From: Gyromitra esculenta
Taxonomy: Eukaryota > Ascomycota > Pezizomycetes > Pezizales > Discinaceae
Length of the DNA stretch: 64,000 bases
Assembly (NCBI GenBank): GCA_038503075.1
Contig: JBCAML010000016.1
Coordinates: forward strand, 930,001 to 994,000
Direction of reading: 5' to 3'
Of this stretch, positions 34,702 through 45,619 are shown one piece after another (the stretch's first letter is position 1; each line of letters opens with the position of its first letter). The position numbers and the translations under genes are program-made. The notes below the pieces were generated by a model. The model ran no database searches. It was given only the letters and a program-made list of their open reading frames with translations, and was not told where the DNA came from.

Positions 34702-37350
34702 CTACACCTCTCCTTGATCGGTCTTGCGCTTCCGAGCTTTAGCAGGCTGCGATGAATTCACATTTTTGCTAAGGTGGTGCCGGCCTAGAAATGATTGGTA
34801 TCAGGAAATCGTAGTGAATAATTACAGCGACATGGGAAAAATAAAACATACCAATACCGACGGAAGCCAGCAAACATAAGATCGCCAGTGCCATAAAGAA
34901 ATACCACATTGTACTCAACGCCTTCGCATATGCATTCATAGCAACAATCCTCTGGTTTTTCGGTAGCGTTTGAACATATCCCACTGAAGCGGCCGCGGAA
35001 TGTCCAGAGATAGCATTAACAATCTCTGGCGATAATACCCTGCTCAAGTTACTTGACTGATCCTGCATCGAGTTCTGGAAGACAACAAGCCCGATACAGA
35101 TTGCGAGCGCGGTACCAAGCGTACGGATGAAGGCAAATGTTGCGGTTGCGGTGCCAATGTCTTTGTGGTCAATTGTGGATTGGACCGCGATTAGGGGGGA
35201 TTGGAAAAGTGGGCCACAGCCTACCACTCAGATATTAGTAATTGCGGATTTGGAGTTTAATTAGGAGAAGGGAAGCTTACCTAGACCTGCTAGTGCTTGA
35301 TACATGAAAAGTTTACCCCAATTGCTCTCTCTGTCGAGGTTGATAAGAAGACCAACTCCGAGAGCCATGAATGCGCAACCACCCCAGATCACCTATTAAA
35401 TGTTAATTCAGTTATATCCACCTAGTAGGTCAAAACTTGACCGGAATAAGCCCTTACTTCTTGGTATCGACCAGTTTTTGCAATGATAACCCCAGTCATG
35501 GCAGATGCGAGCGAGAGAATAATGACATATGGTAACACATAAACACCAGAGAGAAGTGCTGTGTTTCCGCGCGCAGATTGGAAATACCTTTCCCAGAAGT
35601 AAAAAATATAAGGTTCTATCCATTCACAAGAGAGATAAGATAGAGAAACTCACAGTGGAATAAAATAGCATCCAGCAATAAAGATCATCCCATGTAAAAA
35701 GCCAACCATATAACTGCAGGCGTTTGTTCGGTTGCTAAAGAGTCTCAGAGGCATGATTGGCAGCTTAGCCACTTTCCACTCCACCACGATAAAAGCGGCT
35801 ATCAGAAGCAATCCGAATATCAGGAAGCAAAGCACGATTGCCGAGTTCCAGGGATGCGATACGCCTCCGAACTCCAAGCCGAGCAAAAACAGCACAGTTC
35901 CAGAAACGATGAGAGCGGTACCTTCAATATAATTAGCCCGCTACCAATCATTTTGTGATAGACACGAATAGCCTACCTAGCCAATCAACTCTCTTCAACC
36001 CTTCGCCCACAGTGATTTTGGGGGATTGAAGATGTAGAAAGATCACCAATCCCGTGATCGCAATAACACCAATGGGGAGGTTTATCCAAAAACATAATCT
36101 CCATGTTACCTTCTGGGTGAAGACGCCGCCCAGCACTGGTCCGATCGCGGATGCGAAGGCCCAGGTGAGTCCAATATAACCAAGATACAAACCTCGTTCT
36201 CTAGAAGTTGTTTCATAAGCAAATAACGTTTATTTGTTTATTTCTTCCAAAAAAGCACTAAATATGTGAGACCCTCACCTGGCAGCGATCAGATCTGATA
36301 TCGTAACATTAACCAACCCTAACTGCCCACCTGCCCCTAGCCCTTGAATTACTCGCCCAGCCAGCAACATTCCGATGTTCTGTGCTGTGGCACATAAAAT
36401 GCTGCCGAATCGATTCCCATGAGTGTTGCTGCACTCGTCCCATGCAACGAAAGGGCGGAGATGGCCGATCGGACATACCTTCCAAGTAAGAATATCAACG
36501 CCGCGGTTAAAAGGACAGGTTTGCGTCCCCAAATATCGCTGCCACCCCCGATCCCGTTAGCGACTGTCAAGCCCACGGGGTTTTTTTTTTTCAACAAAAT
36601 ATCACCTAAATTTTCCCCATGATGGCAGAAACCTGTGTTAGATTAGCGGTTTGTCTCATTCCAACATGGCATTGAAACATATACAGGGAAATCTCAAACT
36701 CACGCAGCTGAAGCTAATAGATAACTAAGACCATCAGACAAAGTTAAAGTCAGCAAATCGAATTTCTCTGTGGAGCTACTATCAGTTACAGATTTTGGTT
36801 AGACCCACGAGCTACCAATCCAAGTATAAGTTGTTGGCGAATTGAATTGCTCTGCTATCGCGGGGATGGCGGTTGTAACTGTATTGCAGGGAGATATCAG
36901 CCTCTATTCCTTGGAGGTCTTGGAAGTTCGGAAGTTCCCACTGATCGTCTGGTCAAGTGCAGACAAAAACACACATAACTGCAGCACCCCATAGCCAAGA
37001 TCGTCAGCAAACAAAGAGTCGAGAAATAAAAATAAAAAAAGCAATTGCTCATCCAACCCTCCCACAAAACTATAGTATAAAAAAAAGGAAAAACTCACAC
37101 AAAGCGCAAGGACAATAATGGCTTTCCTCCTGCTATCCAAGGCTTCCTCCACCGGAGCTTCCCGTGGAGCGGATACTTCCTGTGTATCTAGTGCAGCTTT
37201 GCCATTGCTTGCCTTCAGTTCGTCGTATGTTGAGCCGGACGCATTGGTTGGGGAATCTTTTTCAGACTGATAGTCCAAAGACGACGCTGCAGTTCCCTCG
37301 ACATCAGCAGCTCTGGCTGGCGGTGCCACTGTTTCTGAGAATTTCTCCAT
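34702..37350 (-). CDS. MFS transporter, DHA2 drug:H+ antiporter family
   Basis: Thirteen exons (37350-37099, 36978-36942, 36878-36809, 36724-36704, 36632-36606, 36538-36479, 36401-36279, 36200-35977, 35921-35654, 35587-35458, 35392-35281, 35220-34852, 34784-34702) join in frame to 591 aa. The first 84 residues are a hydrophilic cytosolic tail. Signature sequences are LCVFLSALDQTIITTAIPAI (TM1, motif D1), WGKFSDIWGRKPVLL (motif A), GRVIQGLGAGGQLGL (motif B) and GPVLGGVFTQKVTWRLCFWI (motif C). Length and spacing fit 14 membrane segments. Relatives export mycotoxins, azoles or amino acids at the plasma membrane; the substrate cannot be read here. No biosynthetic cluster adjoins it. The tiny exons of 21, 27 and 37 nt are easy to miss. 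Confidence 0.88.
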
Positions 37351-38202
37351 GGGGGTCTTTTCTGTTCGCCTTTGTCACCTGGCAGAAATGATGAAACAAA
37401 TCTTGGACGAAATAGAGGATGGCACCAAGGAGCAGAGGTGTGGCGAAGAAGAGATAGAAAGCAAAGGATGCTAAGAAAACAAAAGTGGATAGAAAGCGGA
37501 GTAGGAGGAGGTTGGAGGTTGGGGCATATATTAAAAAAGACAGAGCTGGTGGGCCATATAACTCTCGATTTCACGTTTTACGTTGACTTGCACAGATCTA
37601 ACTACCTTGAACGCCTTCGTAACCGCTTGTACCCCACAGATCCATGGCTTGATCTTGTAGCCACTACAAAAACGGCTACATAGAAGCGAGATAATGTACA
37701 TGTAGTAATGGGAGTGGGGTGCGAATCGCTTGTTTTCTCGGCCTTGTCCGTGGAGGGCAAGGGAGGCCTGCCTGGCCTGGTCTGCAGGAAGCTGGGGAAT
37801 TGGCGTGAGATGCCATTGCCTCTCTCTCTTTCTCTCTGCCTAGGGCCGGGTCACCCGGCAAGCGAAGGAAGCTTTGCCTTCGCAGTTCGCCGTGCCACGC
37901 TCTCAATGCCTGCAATTACGATTTTGGCGAGGAGAGTTGGGAGGTTATGCTGCAGGCTTTGTCGGTTCTGTCGGTATGTCGCAACGCATGGCTTTTTTTG
38001 CTTTTCCGTTCTGCCGGACGAGGACAAAGCAGGCATTCAATCGATCGTTTCTCTCACCCGGCTCCTTTCCATCCACCTTCGATTTCCGGCGTACCGGGTG
38101 GGAGTGGCAGCATCGCCAGTACAGTCGACATAGTCAGTTACCAACGCCCGCGGGCCTGTATCACCCAAACACTGTCGTCACTCGCACCAGTCAGCTGCCG
38201 CA
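37351..38202. other. Divergent promoter region
   Basis: This is upstream DNA of the DHA2 gene (-) and the Duo1-like gene (+). TACATGTA is at 37697 and a CTCTCT tract near 37821-37837. The open frames overlapping 37708-38345 have no motif. Confidence 0.45.
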
Positions 38203-38558
38203 ATGTCAGCCAGCGTCCCCAGCGACGACGCTATTCTCAAAGACGCAAGTCGGGTAAACTTCGTTACATAATGCACTTCTGGCTCACGATGGCCCACAGG
38301 AACTCGCAACTCTCAGGATCGTCCGTGCAACGCTCGAGTCCGTGAAACAGCTTGTTGGCGCTGTGCACCAGGACGTGGAAACGGCCGCCAAAAACTGCAA
38401 GGACGTAACAGGTACGTGACTTCCGGCGCGTCTGAGCATTCGATGGTTAGACTTAACAAATCTCACCAGGGCTGCACAAACGCTGGGACTTGGCGATCAA
38501 ACAGAGCCAGGATGCTGGGGCAGATCAAAACATCCCCGCGGTTGAACCTCAGCCATGA
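38203..38558 (+). CDS. 83-residue helical protein, Duo1-like
   Basis: Three exons (38203-38253, 38300-38411, 38470-38558) with canonical splice sites join in frame to 83 aa. The protein is one long amphipathic stretch: ELATLRIVRATLESVKQLVG, DVETAAKNC, then GLHKRWDLAIKQSQD. The spacing of L-R-I, E-T, N, L, W and S-Q resembles the core of DASH subunit Duo1 (family pattern LRxIN...NMETV...NASTLLNTWxRILSQTE). It is much shorter than a usual filamentous-fungal Duo1, so it may be a compact Duo1, a paralogue or a chance resemblance. No membrane or secretion signal is visible. Confidence 0.5.
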
Positions 38559-39402
38559 TTTGTGGTGCAGCAACATGTGATGGCGAGAAAGCGCAGTTTA
38601 AGCTTAAATTTCACACTTTTCAGACTTGTCCCGAGCCCGCTGGATTTCATGCTGTATTAACACACCCTCTCTTCTTTCAACTGCGCGTGCGAAAATATCA
38701 CCAACACGTACCGATAACTTGTGGCAACTTCAGCTAATATACACGCATGATCATTTACACTTCTTTTTTTTGTCTTTTCCTTTCCCTCCCTCATCAATTT
38801 GTGATATTGATACAAGTCAAAAATACTTCGTACTTCATGTCTCCCATTCCAAATAAAATCTTCCCATTCGCTCAAGAGGTAAAACCGTAAACTCAATCAC
38901 AGAAAATAACAAAGGGTGGAGAAAAGGTGATAAAACGACAAGACCCATCCATGCTAATGCAAACGGTGAAAAAGGAACTCTGCCCAAATTTAAGTCGAAA
39001 GAAGCATCCATAAAAACCAAGAAAAAGCCAACCCAAACCGTATGGACCGAAGAAAGAAACGAAGGTGAAAGAGAATACGAACAATTGAGCGAAAGAAAAA
39101 TGGGTTGGGAAAAAAAAAAAACAGCCCGAAATAAAAAGTCATGACAAAATGAATCAGAAACGAACGGATAACGCCGATTTCCGCTCCCAGCGTGAAAAGG
39201 AAATTCGTCCCACTCTTGCCTAATCTCGTAAAATAAAACAAAGGAAAGTGAACGAAAGAAGAAGAAAAACGTAGCGAAGCCCTTTTATGCCAGACAAACT
39301 GAAAGAAGACACCGCAAACACATTAAAAAATGTATCAACTCGAATGTTTACGAACCCTGGTCCCCAGCCAGGCCATTCTCAAATCAATTCCCTTATCATT
39401 TT
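38559..39402. other. Convergent 3' region
   Basis: This is AT-rich with long A and T runs, lying between the Duo1-like gene and the RLM1 3' end. No gene is seen. Confidence 0.45.
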
Positions 39403-41303
39403 CTATGTTTTCACCCGCTTTGAAAAGGATGGTAGCAGAGGATCATCTTCGTGGTCTGATGATGACGGACTCTTCCTTTTGCCATTGGCCTCTGGAGGAT
39501 CCTTAAATATGTTGTTCGACGTACCAACCACTGGGGTTGTGAAATTGATGGGACTGGGCAGGACATTGTCTGAGTTTGGCCGAGGGGTATATGGTGGCCA
39601 ATCGGCGTAGAAAACTGAGGGCGATGGCAATAACCCGTGATCCACAAATCGACTAGGGAGAGCGGATATTGGGGTTTGTTCGGTCGGACCAGTGGTTGGT
39701 GGGGGTCGAGCAAAAGGGTTCACGGGACCACTTGCGCCGGCGCTCAACAAGGTGCCAACGCTCGGCGAAGGAGGCGGAAGTACCGTTCCACCATGGCCAC
39801 CATCATTCATACCCTTCGCTGAATGGTTTCCAGTAGTGCCGGAAGACTCTTGGGCCGAAGATTCCGCAGTAGCGCTCCCGGCATCAGAATGTTCACTGGG
39901 TATTTGCACCTTGAGCCTGGGCCTCACTCCTGGTTTACCTGAATTCGAGACCATACTGTTTGTACGGGATGGTGGAGGCGGAATTGAATCTTGGCGGTTC
40001 AAAGGAGGTATTGAGGCGTGTGCAGGTTTTGGCGAGGACTCTTGGTGAGTCTCCATCTTAGGTATCTCTGGCACATTCGCAGCTGACCTAGACAGTGAGG
40101 CAACATCAACAGAGTGTGAGCGCTGTGGCTCTTGCACTCGTTCCCCATAAGAGAAGTGCTGCGCAAGAATCGATTCACTAGGGCCAATAGGAGTGAACAT
40201 GCTCCGAGACTTTGCCTGGGGTCGCTTCTCAATGACGGCTGGAAGTGATTCACGCTGATTGTCAGAGGACATGTTTTCCGATCCAACATGCCTTTCCGAC
40301 GGGAAAGCCGGTGGCATGGACTGCCGCCTGGTCTCTGTTATGTACGCATGAGCCTGTTGCTGTGCTTGGGTTTGTGACTGCTGCTGTTGCTGTTGCTGCT
40401 GTTGGAAATTGTTATATGTCTGTGCCTGCTGCATATTGATGGCCATAACCGATGGCGGTTGTTGTGGGTTGTACACTGACGGATTGGGCATAAACGACGC
40501 GTATGCATTTTGTTGTTGTTGCGGAGGCTGAGATACCGGATAGTTTTGGGGTACCAGATTTGAACTATTCCGTCTTTGATTCCGTGAGTTGGGGCGCGAC
40601 ATTGGTTGTGGTGTTGTGCGAGCTGCCATCTGAGGCATCTGATAATGCTGTCCACCACCAGCAAGGTTCTTTGGTGGTATAGGAGGAGAGGCAGATGCAG
40701 TATGTTGTCGGTTATTCATCTGTGGCAAGCCAGGATGCCCATGAAGATGCTGAGGAAGAACAGATGACTCCCTTTCGAGAGCAACATCGTCGCCATCATC
40801 ATCATCATCATCACCAGCGTCCGTCTTGGCCTGAAAGTCTGCTGGACCCTTATGTTCATGGGCGCTCTCATACTGTGGTCTGAAGTCAGTCGAGATATTC
40901 CAACTGTGTTACCATAAAGATGGAGATGAAAACCATACATAGCTATGCCGACTAATGATCTCCTGGACATCTGCGGATGAGAACTGGTACAGCTTCTTGT
41001 TGGCGCCAAATATTATAACGGCGATGTCAACGTTGCAGAGCACGGATAACTCATGAGCCTTCTTGAACAATCCACCCTTCCGTTTAAGAAACGTGCTGCG
41101 ATAAACGATCAGCACGGACGATCTAGCTAACGGATGGCTACAGCGAGGACAAACTTACACCTGACGGTTGCGATCATCCTTGATAGGCTTGATTTCAATC
41201 TGAGCGACAGCGTGTCAGTCGCGCGAACAGATAACGCGCCGAAGCGAGGAAGAGGGGAACGAGAACAGAACAGAATGGAATGGAATACCTTTCTTCGACC
41301 CAT
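39403..41303 (-). CDS. RLM1: MADS-box transcription factor Rlm1 (MEF2 type)
   Basis: Exons 41303-41289, 41199-41159, 41095-40939 and 40872-39403 join in frame to 560 aa. Residues 1-57 are an MEF2-type MADS box: [39 protein letters not shown] and DVAVIIFG-like segment. A segment HEHKGPADF follows, as in fungal Rlm1. Next come a run of six Asp, Gln-rich tracts (about residues 175-205) and long Ser/Pro-rich sequence. The C-terminus is [10 protein letters not shown]. Rlm1 is the nuclear target of the cell-wall-integrity MAP kinase (Slt2/Mpk1) and induces wall genes. The third acceptor is CCACAG, not the nearer TTCAG, which lies too close to the CTGAC branch point and breaks the frame. Confidence 0.9.
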
Positions 41304-43186
41304 GATGAATACTACTAGTTACCAGAGACGCTGCAAGAACGTTTAGGTGACAGAGTACGCCAACCGATAGTAAAAGATAGCACCACTACCTAGACAGATT
41401 GTAGATGGCGAAGCGGAAGGGGTGATGAAATGTAGAGATTATGGACAAAAGTAGTGTAGAATACGCGACGCGACGGAATTGGTTCAAGCTATTCTAGGGA
41501 GACAGGGGAACAGGAAAGGCTTCCAGAAGGATGGGTTTTACTGTATTTGGGCAAAATGAGCAACGGTGGAATGAATGCCTATAGAAATAGAAGCAAGTTA
41601 TGTAAAGTGGAGAAGCCTGGACAATAACAACAAGTGAATCGGAGGAGATGGTATCGAAGTAGAAGGGAGGGCTTGATCTGAATATAGAAGAGAGAAGTGT
41701 GGACGGCTCTTGCAGAGATATATAGGATATCTCTGGGGGGGGCGGAAAGGCTCAACACGTCGGGGAAAAAGACGAAATTCGCGTGCTCACTCTTTTTTTG
41801 CCTGTAGGTGCTCGGCTCAACTACTGAGAGGTCAAGGACGTGCGGTAAGAGGTGAGTATGAAAGTCACTTGAAGAAGGGCCAGACAGTGGGGACATGCAA
41901 CCTCTTTAAAATAGAAACTTCGCCTCCCAAAAATAACTCACAGAAATCTCCCTAAATTAGACTAAACAAGTCAATTTACGTGCTTTGCCTTCCACACTTG
42001 TTCCAAATCCGGTATTAGCGAGGCTAATGTCTCGGTTGAAGGTCGGACCACATCTGACATCCCTGCAACGACCAACGCTCCCCCCAACGGCCGCCGAACG
42101 AACAAATCCTGGTCTCTCCATCCCCCCCCCAGTCGACTGGCATCGCACAGGACGAATTCTGTCCCGCACACCACTCCAATCTCGTATGCAAGTCATTTGG
42201 AGCCTCTTCCATCACCAACGCCTTGGTTTCTAAAGCTAGGTAGGCAGGCAGGCAGGCAGGCAGGTAGGCAGGTAGGCAGGCATGCTGGTGCCAACCCATA
42301 TCCAAATCTCGGGCTTTGGAATGTGCCCCGCCCTTCATCCATTTCTTCTCGCCCAAAAAACGTTCAGCTTAGGGTTAGTTTTACCGAAATTTCATGACTC
42401 TTGGGCGAAATCGAGAATAAGAAATTATGTATCCGATGGTCATATCCACCCCGAGAATCACAAATACCTGTCATGTACATGTTGCGAGATTTGGTTCCTG
42501 GAGCTAGCATAAGGTTATCACGTTGGATTCTGTGCGTCTGCGTCTCTTGCACGCGCGCGCGCTATTATACTTGATCGGCACGGTCTCTGTGCACAGATGG
42601 ACAACCCCAACAATAAGACCTTCTAGAATACTGCTATTGTTATCCCACATCCTTCGCGCTCGTAATGCAGAAAAGCCCCCCCCCGCCTTGCGTTATCGAA
42701 GATGCATTACCCCTCACACTGACAGATGTTTCATACCACTCGGGATTGCAGAATCTTGGGAGCTAATGAGCCCAGCCAACCACGTACCGATGATCTAAGA
42801 ACACATACGTGAAATCATTCAACCAATTGTATCTGCTCCGGCCCAGGACAGAGAGATGTTGACTACTACCCGAGGATCTACATGTAAAGCTGTTCCCCCC
42901 GAGTGAACCTCTATATCTCGGTGTGGGTCGCATAACAGAGCGGGGTGCACATGGGCGAGTGGCCCAGTTTGTAATACTCTGAATCTGGTGCCGTGAATGG
43001 GGGAAATGGCGGTTTGATAGATACGCCATGATGACATATAATACGTTGCAAATTTATTGGTGTTGGTGGGCGATGTTTACAGCGAAAGCATAGCCTGGAG
43101 TATTTTAGACTACCTTAGTGTAATTACCAACCCCGTCTCCAAATCTGTTATACATCGCCACATATGCCAACCTCTCCTATGAAATA
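41304..43186. other. RLM1 upstream region
   Basis: Promoter side of RLM1 and 3' side of the DUF3140 gene. It contains an AGGC tetranucleotide repeat (42241-42281), short C-runs and TACATGTA at 42889. No gene is seen. Confidence 0.5.
42241..42281 (+). repeat. AGGC tetranucleotide microsatellite
   Basis: About ten tandem units of AGGC with AGGT variants. It creates the Ala-Cys-Leu-Pro-type repeat seen in the reverse frame, which is not coding. Confidence 0.85.
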
Positions 43187-43537
43187 TCACTCCTTCAATG
43201 CATCGTGGCCCCAATTCTTCAGCGATTTGTAACTCTTACTATTCGTATCCTTTTTTGCCTCCTCCTCTTGAGCTAGATGCCGTTTGCAGTAAGACACAAC
43301 TTTACGCATATGGCCTATATCCTCATCCCTGTACTGATCTCGAGCCTTCCCTGGGTTGTTTTTGAGGATATCAACGATATGACAACCACTACGGTCTCGT
43401 GAGCTTATATTTGAGCCGATACCTAGGGGTGGACCGTACCTTTGATGTCCTACCGTTTCGCCTGTACCATCTTTGATCCACCCTGAGGAAATGGATGCAT
43501 CTTCCTTCAACCACTCAGTTAATTCTTCCAGGCTCAT
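43187..43537 (-). CDS. DUF3140 protein, first exon unresolved
   Basis: The family signatures are clear: NMSLEELTEWLKED, GETVGH and IVDILKNNPGKARDQY, then HMRKVVSYCKRHLAQEE and KSYKSLKNWGHDALK. A 51-nt in-frame, stop-free intron (43389-43439, GTACGG...CGTAG) is inferred because removing it gives GHQSGCHIVDIL, matching the usual GHxSGxxIVxIL. That leaves 99 aa from the Met at 43537. The frame continues upstream as EFNELVN, as in relatives, but hits a stop just before. A short 5' exon (perhaps from the ATG near 43646) is therefore missing from my model. Function is unknown; relatives occur in bacteria and fungi. Confidence 0.75.
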   Translation of the reverse strand: MSLEELTEWLKEDASISSGWIKDGTGETVGHQRYGPPLGIGSNISSRDRSGCHIVDILKNNPGKARDQYRDEDIGHMRKVVSYCKRHLAQEEEAKKDTNSKSYKSLKNWGHDALKE

Positions 43538-45619
43538 ATTAACGAGCTCATTAAACTCGCTTCAAGTCATTTTCGTCAGCATGCTATTCCCCGCTGATCA
43601 TCCAATCACAGAGAACCCACGCAATCACAGTTGAGCTATCCTTCATGCTGGAGGAATTTCGAGATGCCAATAGTTGAGTTTGTGATTTTATTTGAACGTT
43701 CAAGGGCTTTTGCCGGTGGAGCATCGGGCGGAGGAGCATGTTCGCTTATTACAATTTTCAATGGAAGCTTTGGCCGGCTTTTATCCATCAGGACTTGAAA
43801 TCAACGTCATTGTATTGTCCTTTATTTCCCCTAGGCGACTCAAACTCAAATCACCGAGTCGCAACGACGTAGAAATCCTTCTTCATCTGCAATATTTTCA
43901 CGGCTTGGCAATCAATTACCCAATATTCATTTGCAGAATTTTGACGTCTGCAGCGGTATTGTAAGGACCTAGTATGATGTATTCCGTCATCCAGGGTAAG
44001 TGCATGCATGCATGTTCTCTAGTGGTTTCGGGTTTACGTTGTTCCATGCTTCTGTTGAGTCTTAACCGATTTCGCTTCTGCAAGGGACAAAAAACTTTGT
44101 TTTCAAGCAGGCCAACAAGAAACTCGAACATAGCTCTCGAGAAATTAGTTACATAAGAGTTTAGAATTGCTTCTTGAGTTCCTTATAAGGAGACTTCGCC
44201 TTCGCGTCGGAAGTCGATCAGATTTGGACTTCTTCAAGGACGTCACTCCTGGCGAATCACGAGATCTGACTCGTAACGCGAACCCCAGGAACGGCTGTCG
44301 TCTGCTGGTCATTCATCTCTGCCACCAAGTTGCTTCCTCCTTCGGGCTCGCCATGAAACATTGTTCTTAAATTAGAAGTCTTGGTTTGGACGAATAAAAT
44401 GTGCTGATGGTGGGTACGACGGTAAGCCTCTTTTCTTCAGGGGTGTTGACCGGTTCAGTCCCTGTGGCTGGAAATAATCCCTGAAGCTGCTCTACCAAGC
44501 ATCGCGAAAAAATAAGTATTTAAAATTAATAATCGCGAAAAGGTACAGAGTTCTCGGGTCGCTCGGACGTCTAGCGCACCCTTCCTTATTATCAAAGTTG
44601 ATTGCCGAAGCCGGGGGAGAAATTTGTATCTCTAGCAATTTCAGCCCATGTCCTATAAACAGGTGTGCCCTTGGGGATTGGAAACAACAAGTCAGTCCAG
44701 CTGAACGAAGAGGGTGTACAATCAACCAGGCAAACAGTGCAGACCAATGGCAGACATTGTGTTGCTGGAGACAGATAACATTCCTGTCGATTCCCCACGC
44801 GAGCTCAGGAGTCGGGACTTGGGAGAGGAGCGAAGAAGAGACAGAAAAACAAAATACATTGTGGGAATAGTGGGCCATGACCCGTGTCTGGTTCTGCCAA
44901 GAATTCACGAACCGCAACGTCTAGTTTCTGGTAGAGGACGCTGGTTGGGTACGTTGCAGAATTGGTCTCAGTTAGACCTAATGTACTCTACAGAATAGGC
45001 CAAAAAGAAGTGGAAAGGGGGAATGGTGGAGTCTGGGAGGATGGATTCTTTGTTCACTCGATCGACTTGCCACGGCCCTTGACCATATTTTTTTCTTCTT
45101 GCCCTCCCCGGTGTTCCTACTGGATTTCTCTCTGCTGTTGTCGCGCACTGCTTTGTTGGCAGTCCCCTTTCGCTCTCTACATACAACTCATCATTCAATC
45201 CTTTTACAGCGCCTACCCTGCACTGCTTTTCTGGGGTACAGCCCATTGACCGATTGATCAGAAGAAATATACTCTCCCCAGACACCGGTTGTCGACAAAT
45301 ACAAGTCTTTTCCCTCCTGACACCATTCTTTTGATCATTCCTGTTTGGTTTTCCGTCGAGTTTAGTCGGTCTCCATCTCATCTCATCTCCTTTCTCGGCC
45401 ATCAGATCAGGTATCTATCTTCCTGTCTAGGCTGAAAAGAATTTAAAGAAATTTACCGGTATCTATTACCGCCCCCCCGGTCCCGTCATCACGGCTCGCT
45501 CGCTTGTGCAAGGTCGGGGAGAAGGAGTGCAGTCAGGACTTAACTGCTGCACGTTTTCCTGTCTACCGTCGCGTCAGTCAGCTGCAAGTTCTCTTGACAA
45601 TCAGTCAACCCCCTCCCCA
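43538..45619. other. Divergent region DUF3140 / MSB1
   Basis: The first 150 bases probably hold the 5' exon of the DUF3140 gene. The remainder is non-coding as far as I can see, with pyrimidine-rich sequence before the MSB1 start. Open frames at 44492-44917 (-), 44968-45402 (-) and 44962-45249 (+) have no motif. Confidence 0.45.

Noticed and set aside
36402..36478. Apparent frameshift in the DHA2 transporter after FLLG
   Set aside because: A GTATGT...GGCAG intron restores FLLGSILCATAQN exactly, so the transporter is not a pseudogene.
37676..38345. Several overlapping 100-140 codon frames
   Set aside because: GC-rich promoter sequence upstream of the Duo1-like gene; no motif and mutually overlapping.
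42024..42356. Frame with a Leu-Pro-Ala-Cys repeat
   Set aside because: It is the translation of the AGGC microsatellite.
44492..45402. Minus-strand frames upstream of MSB1
   Set aside because: No recognisable domain; located in divergent upstream DNA.
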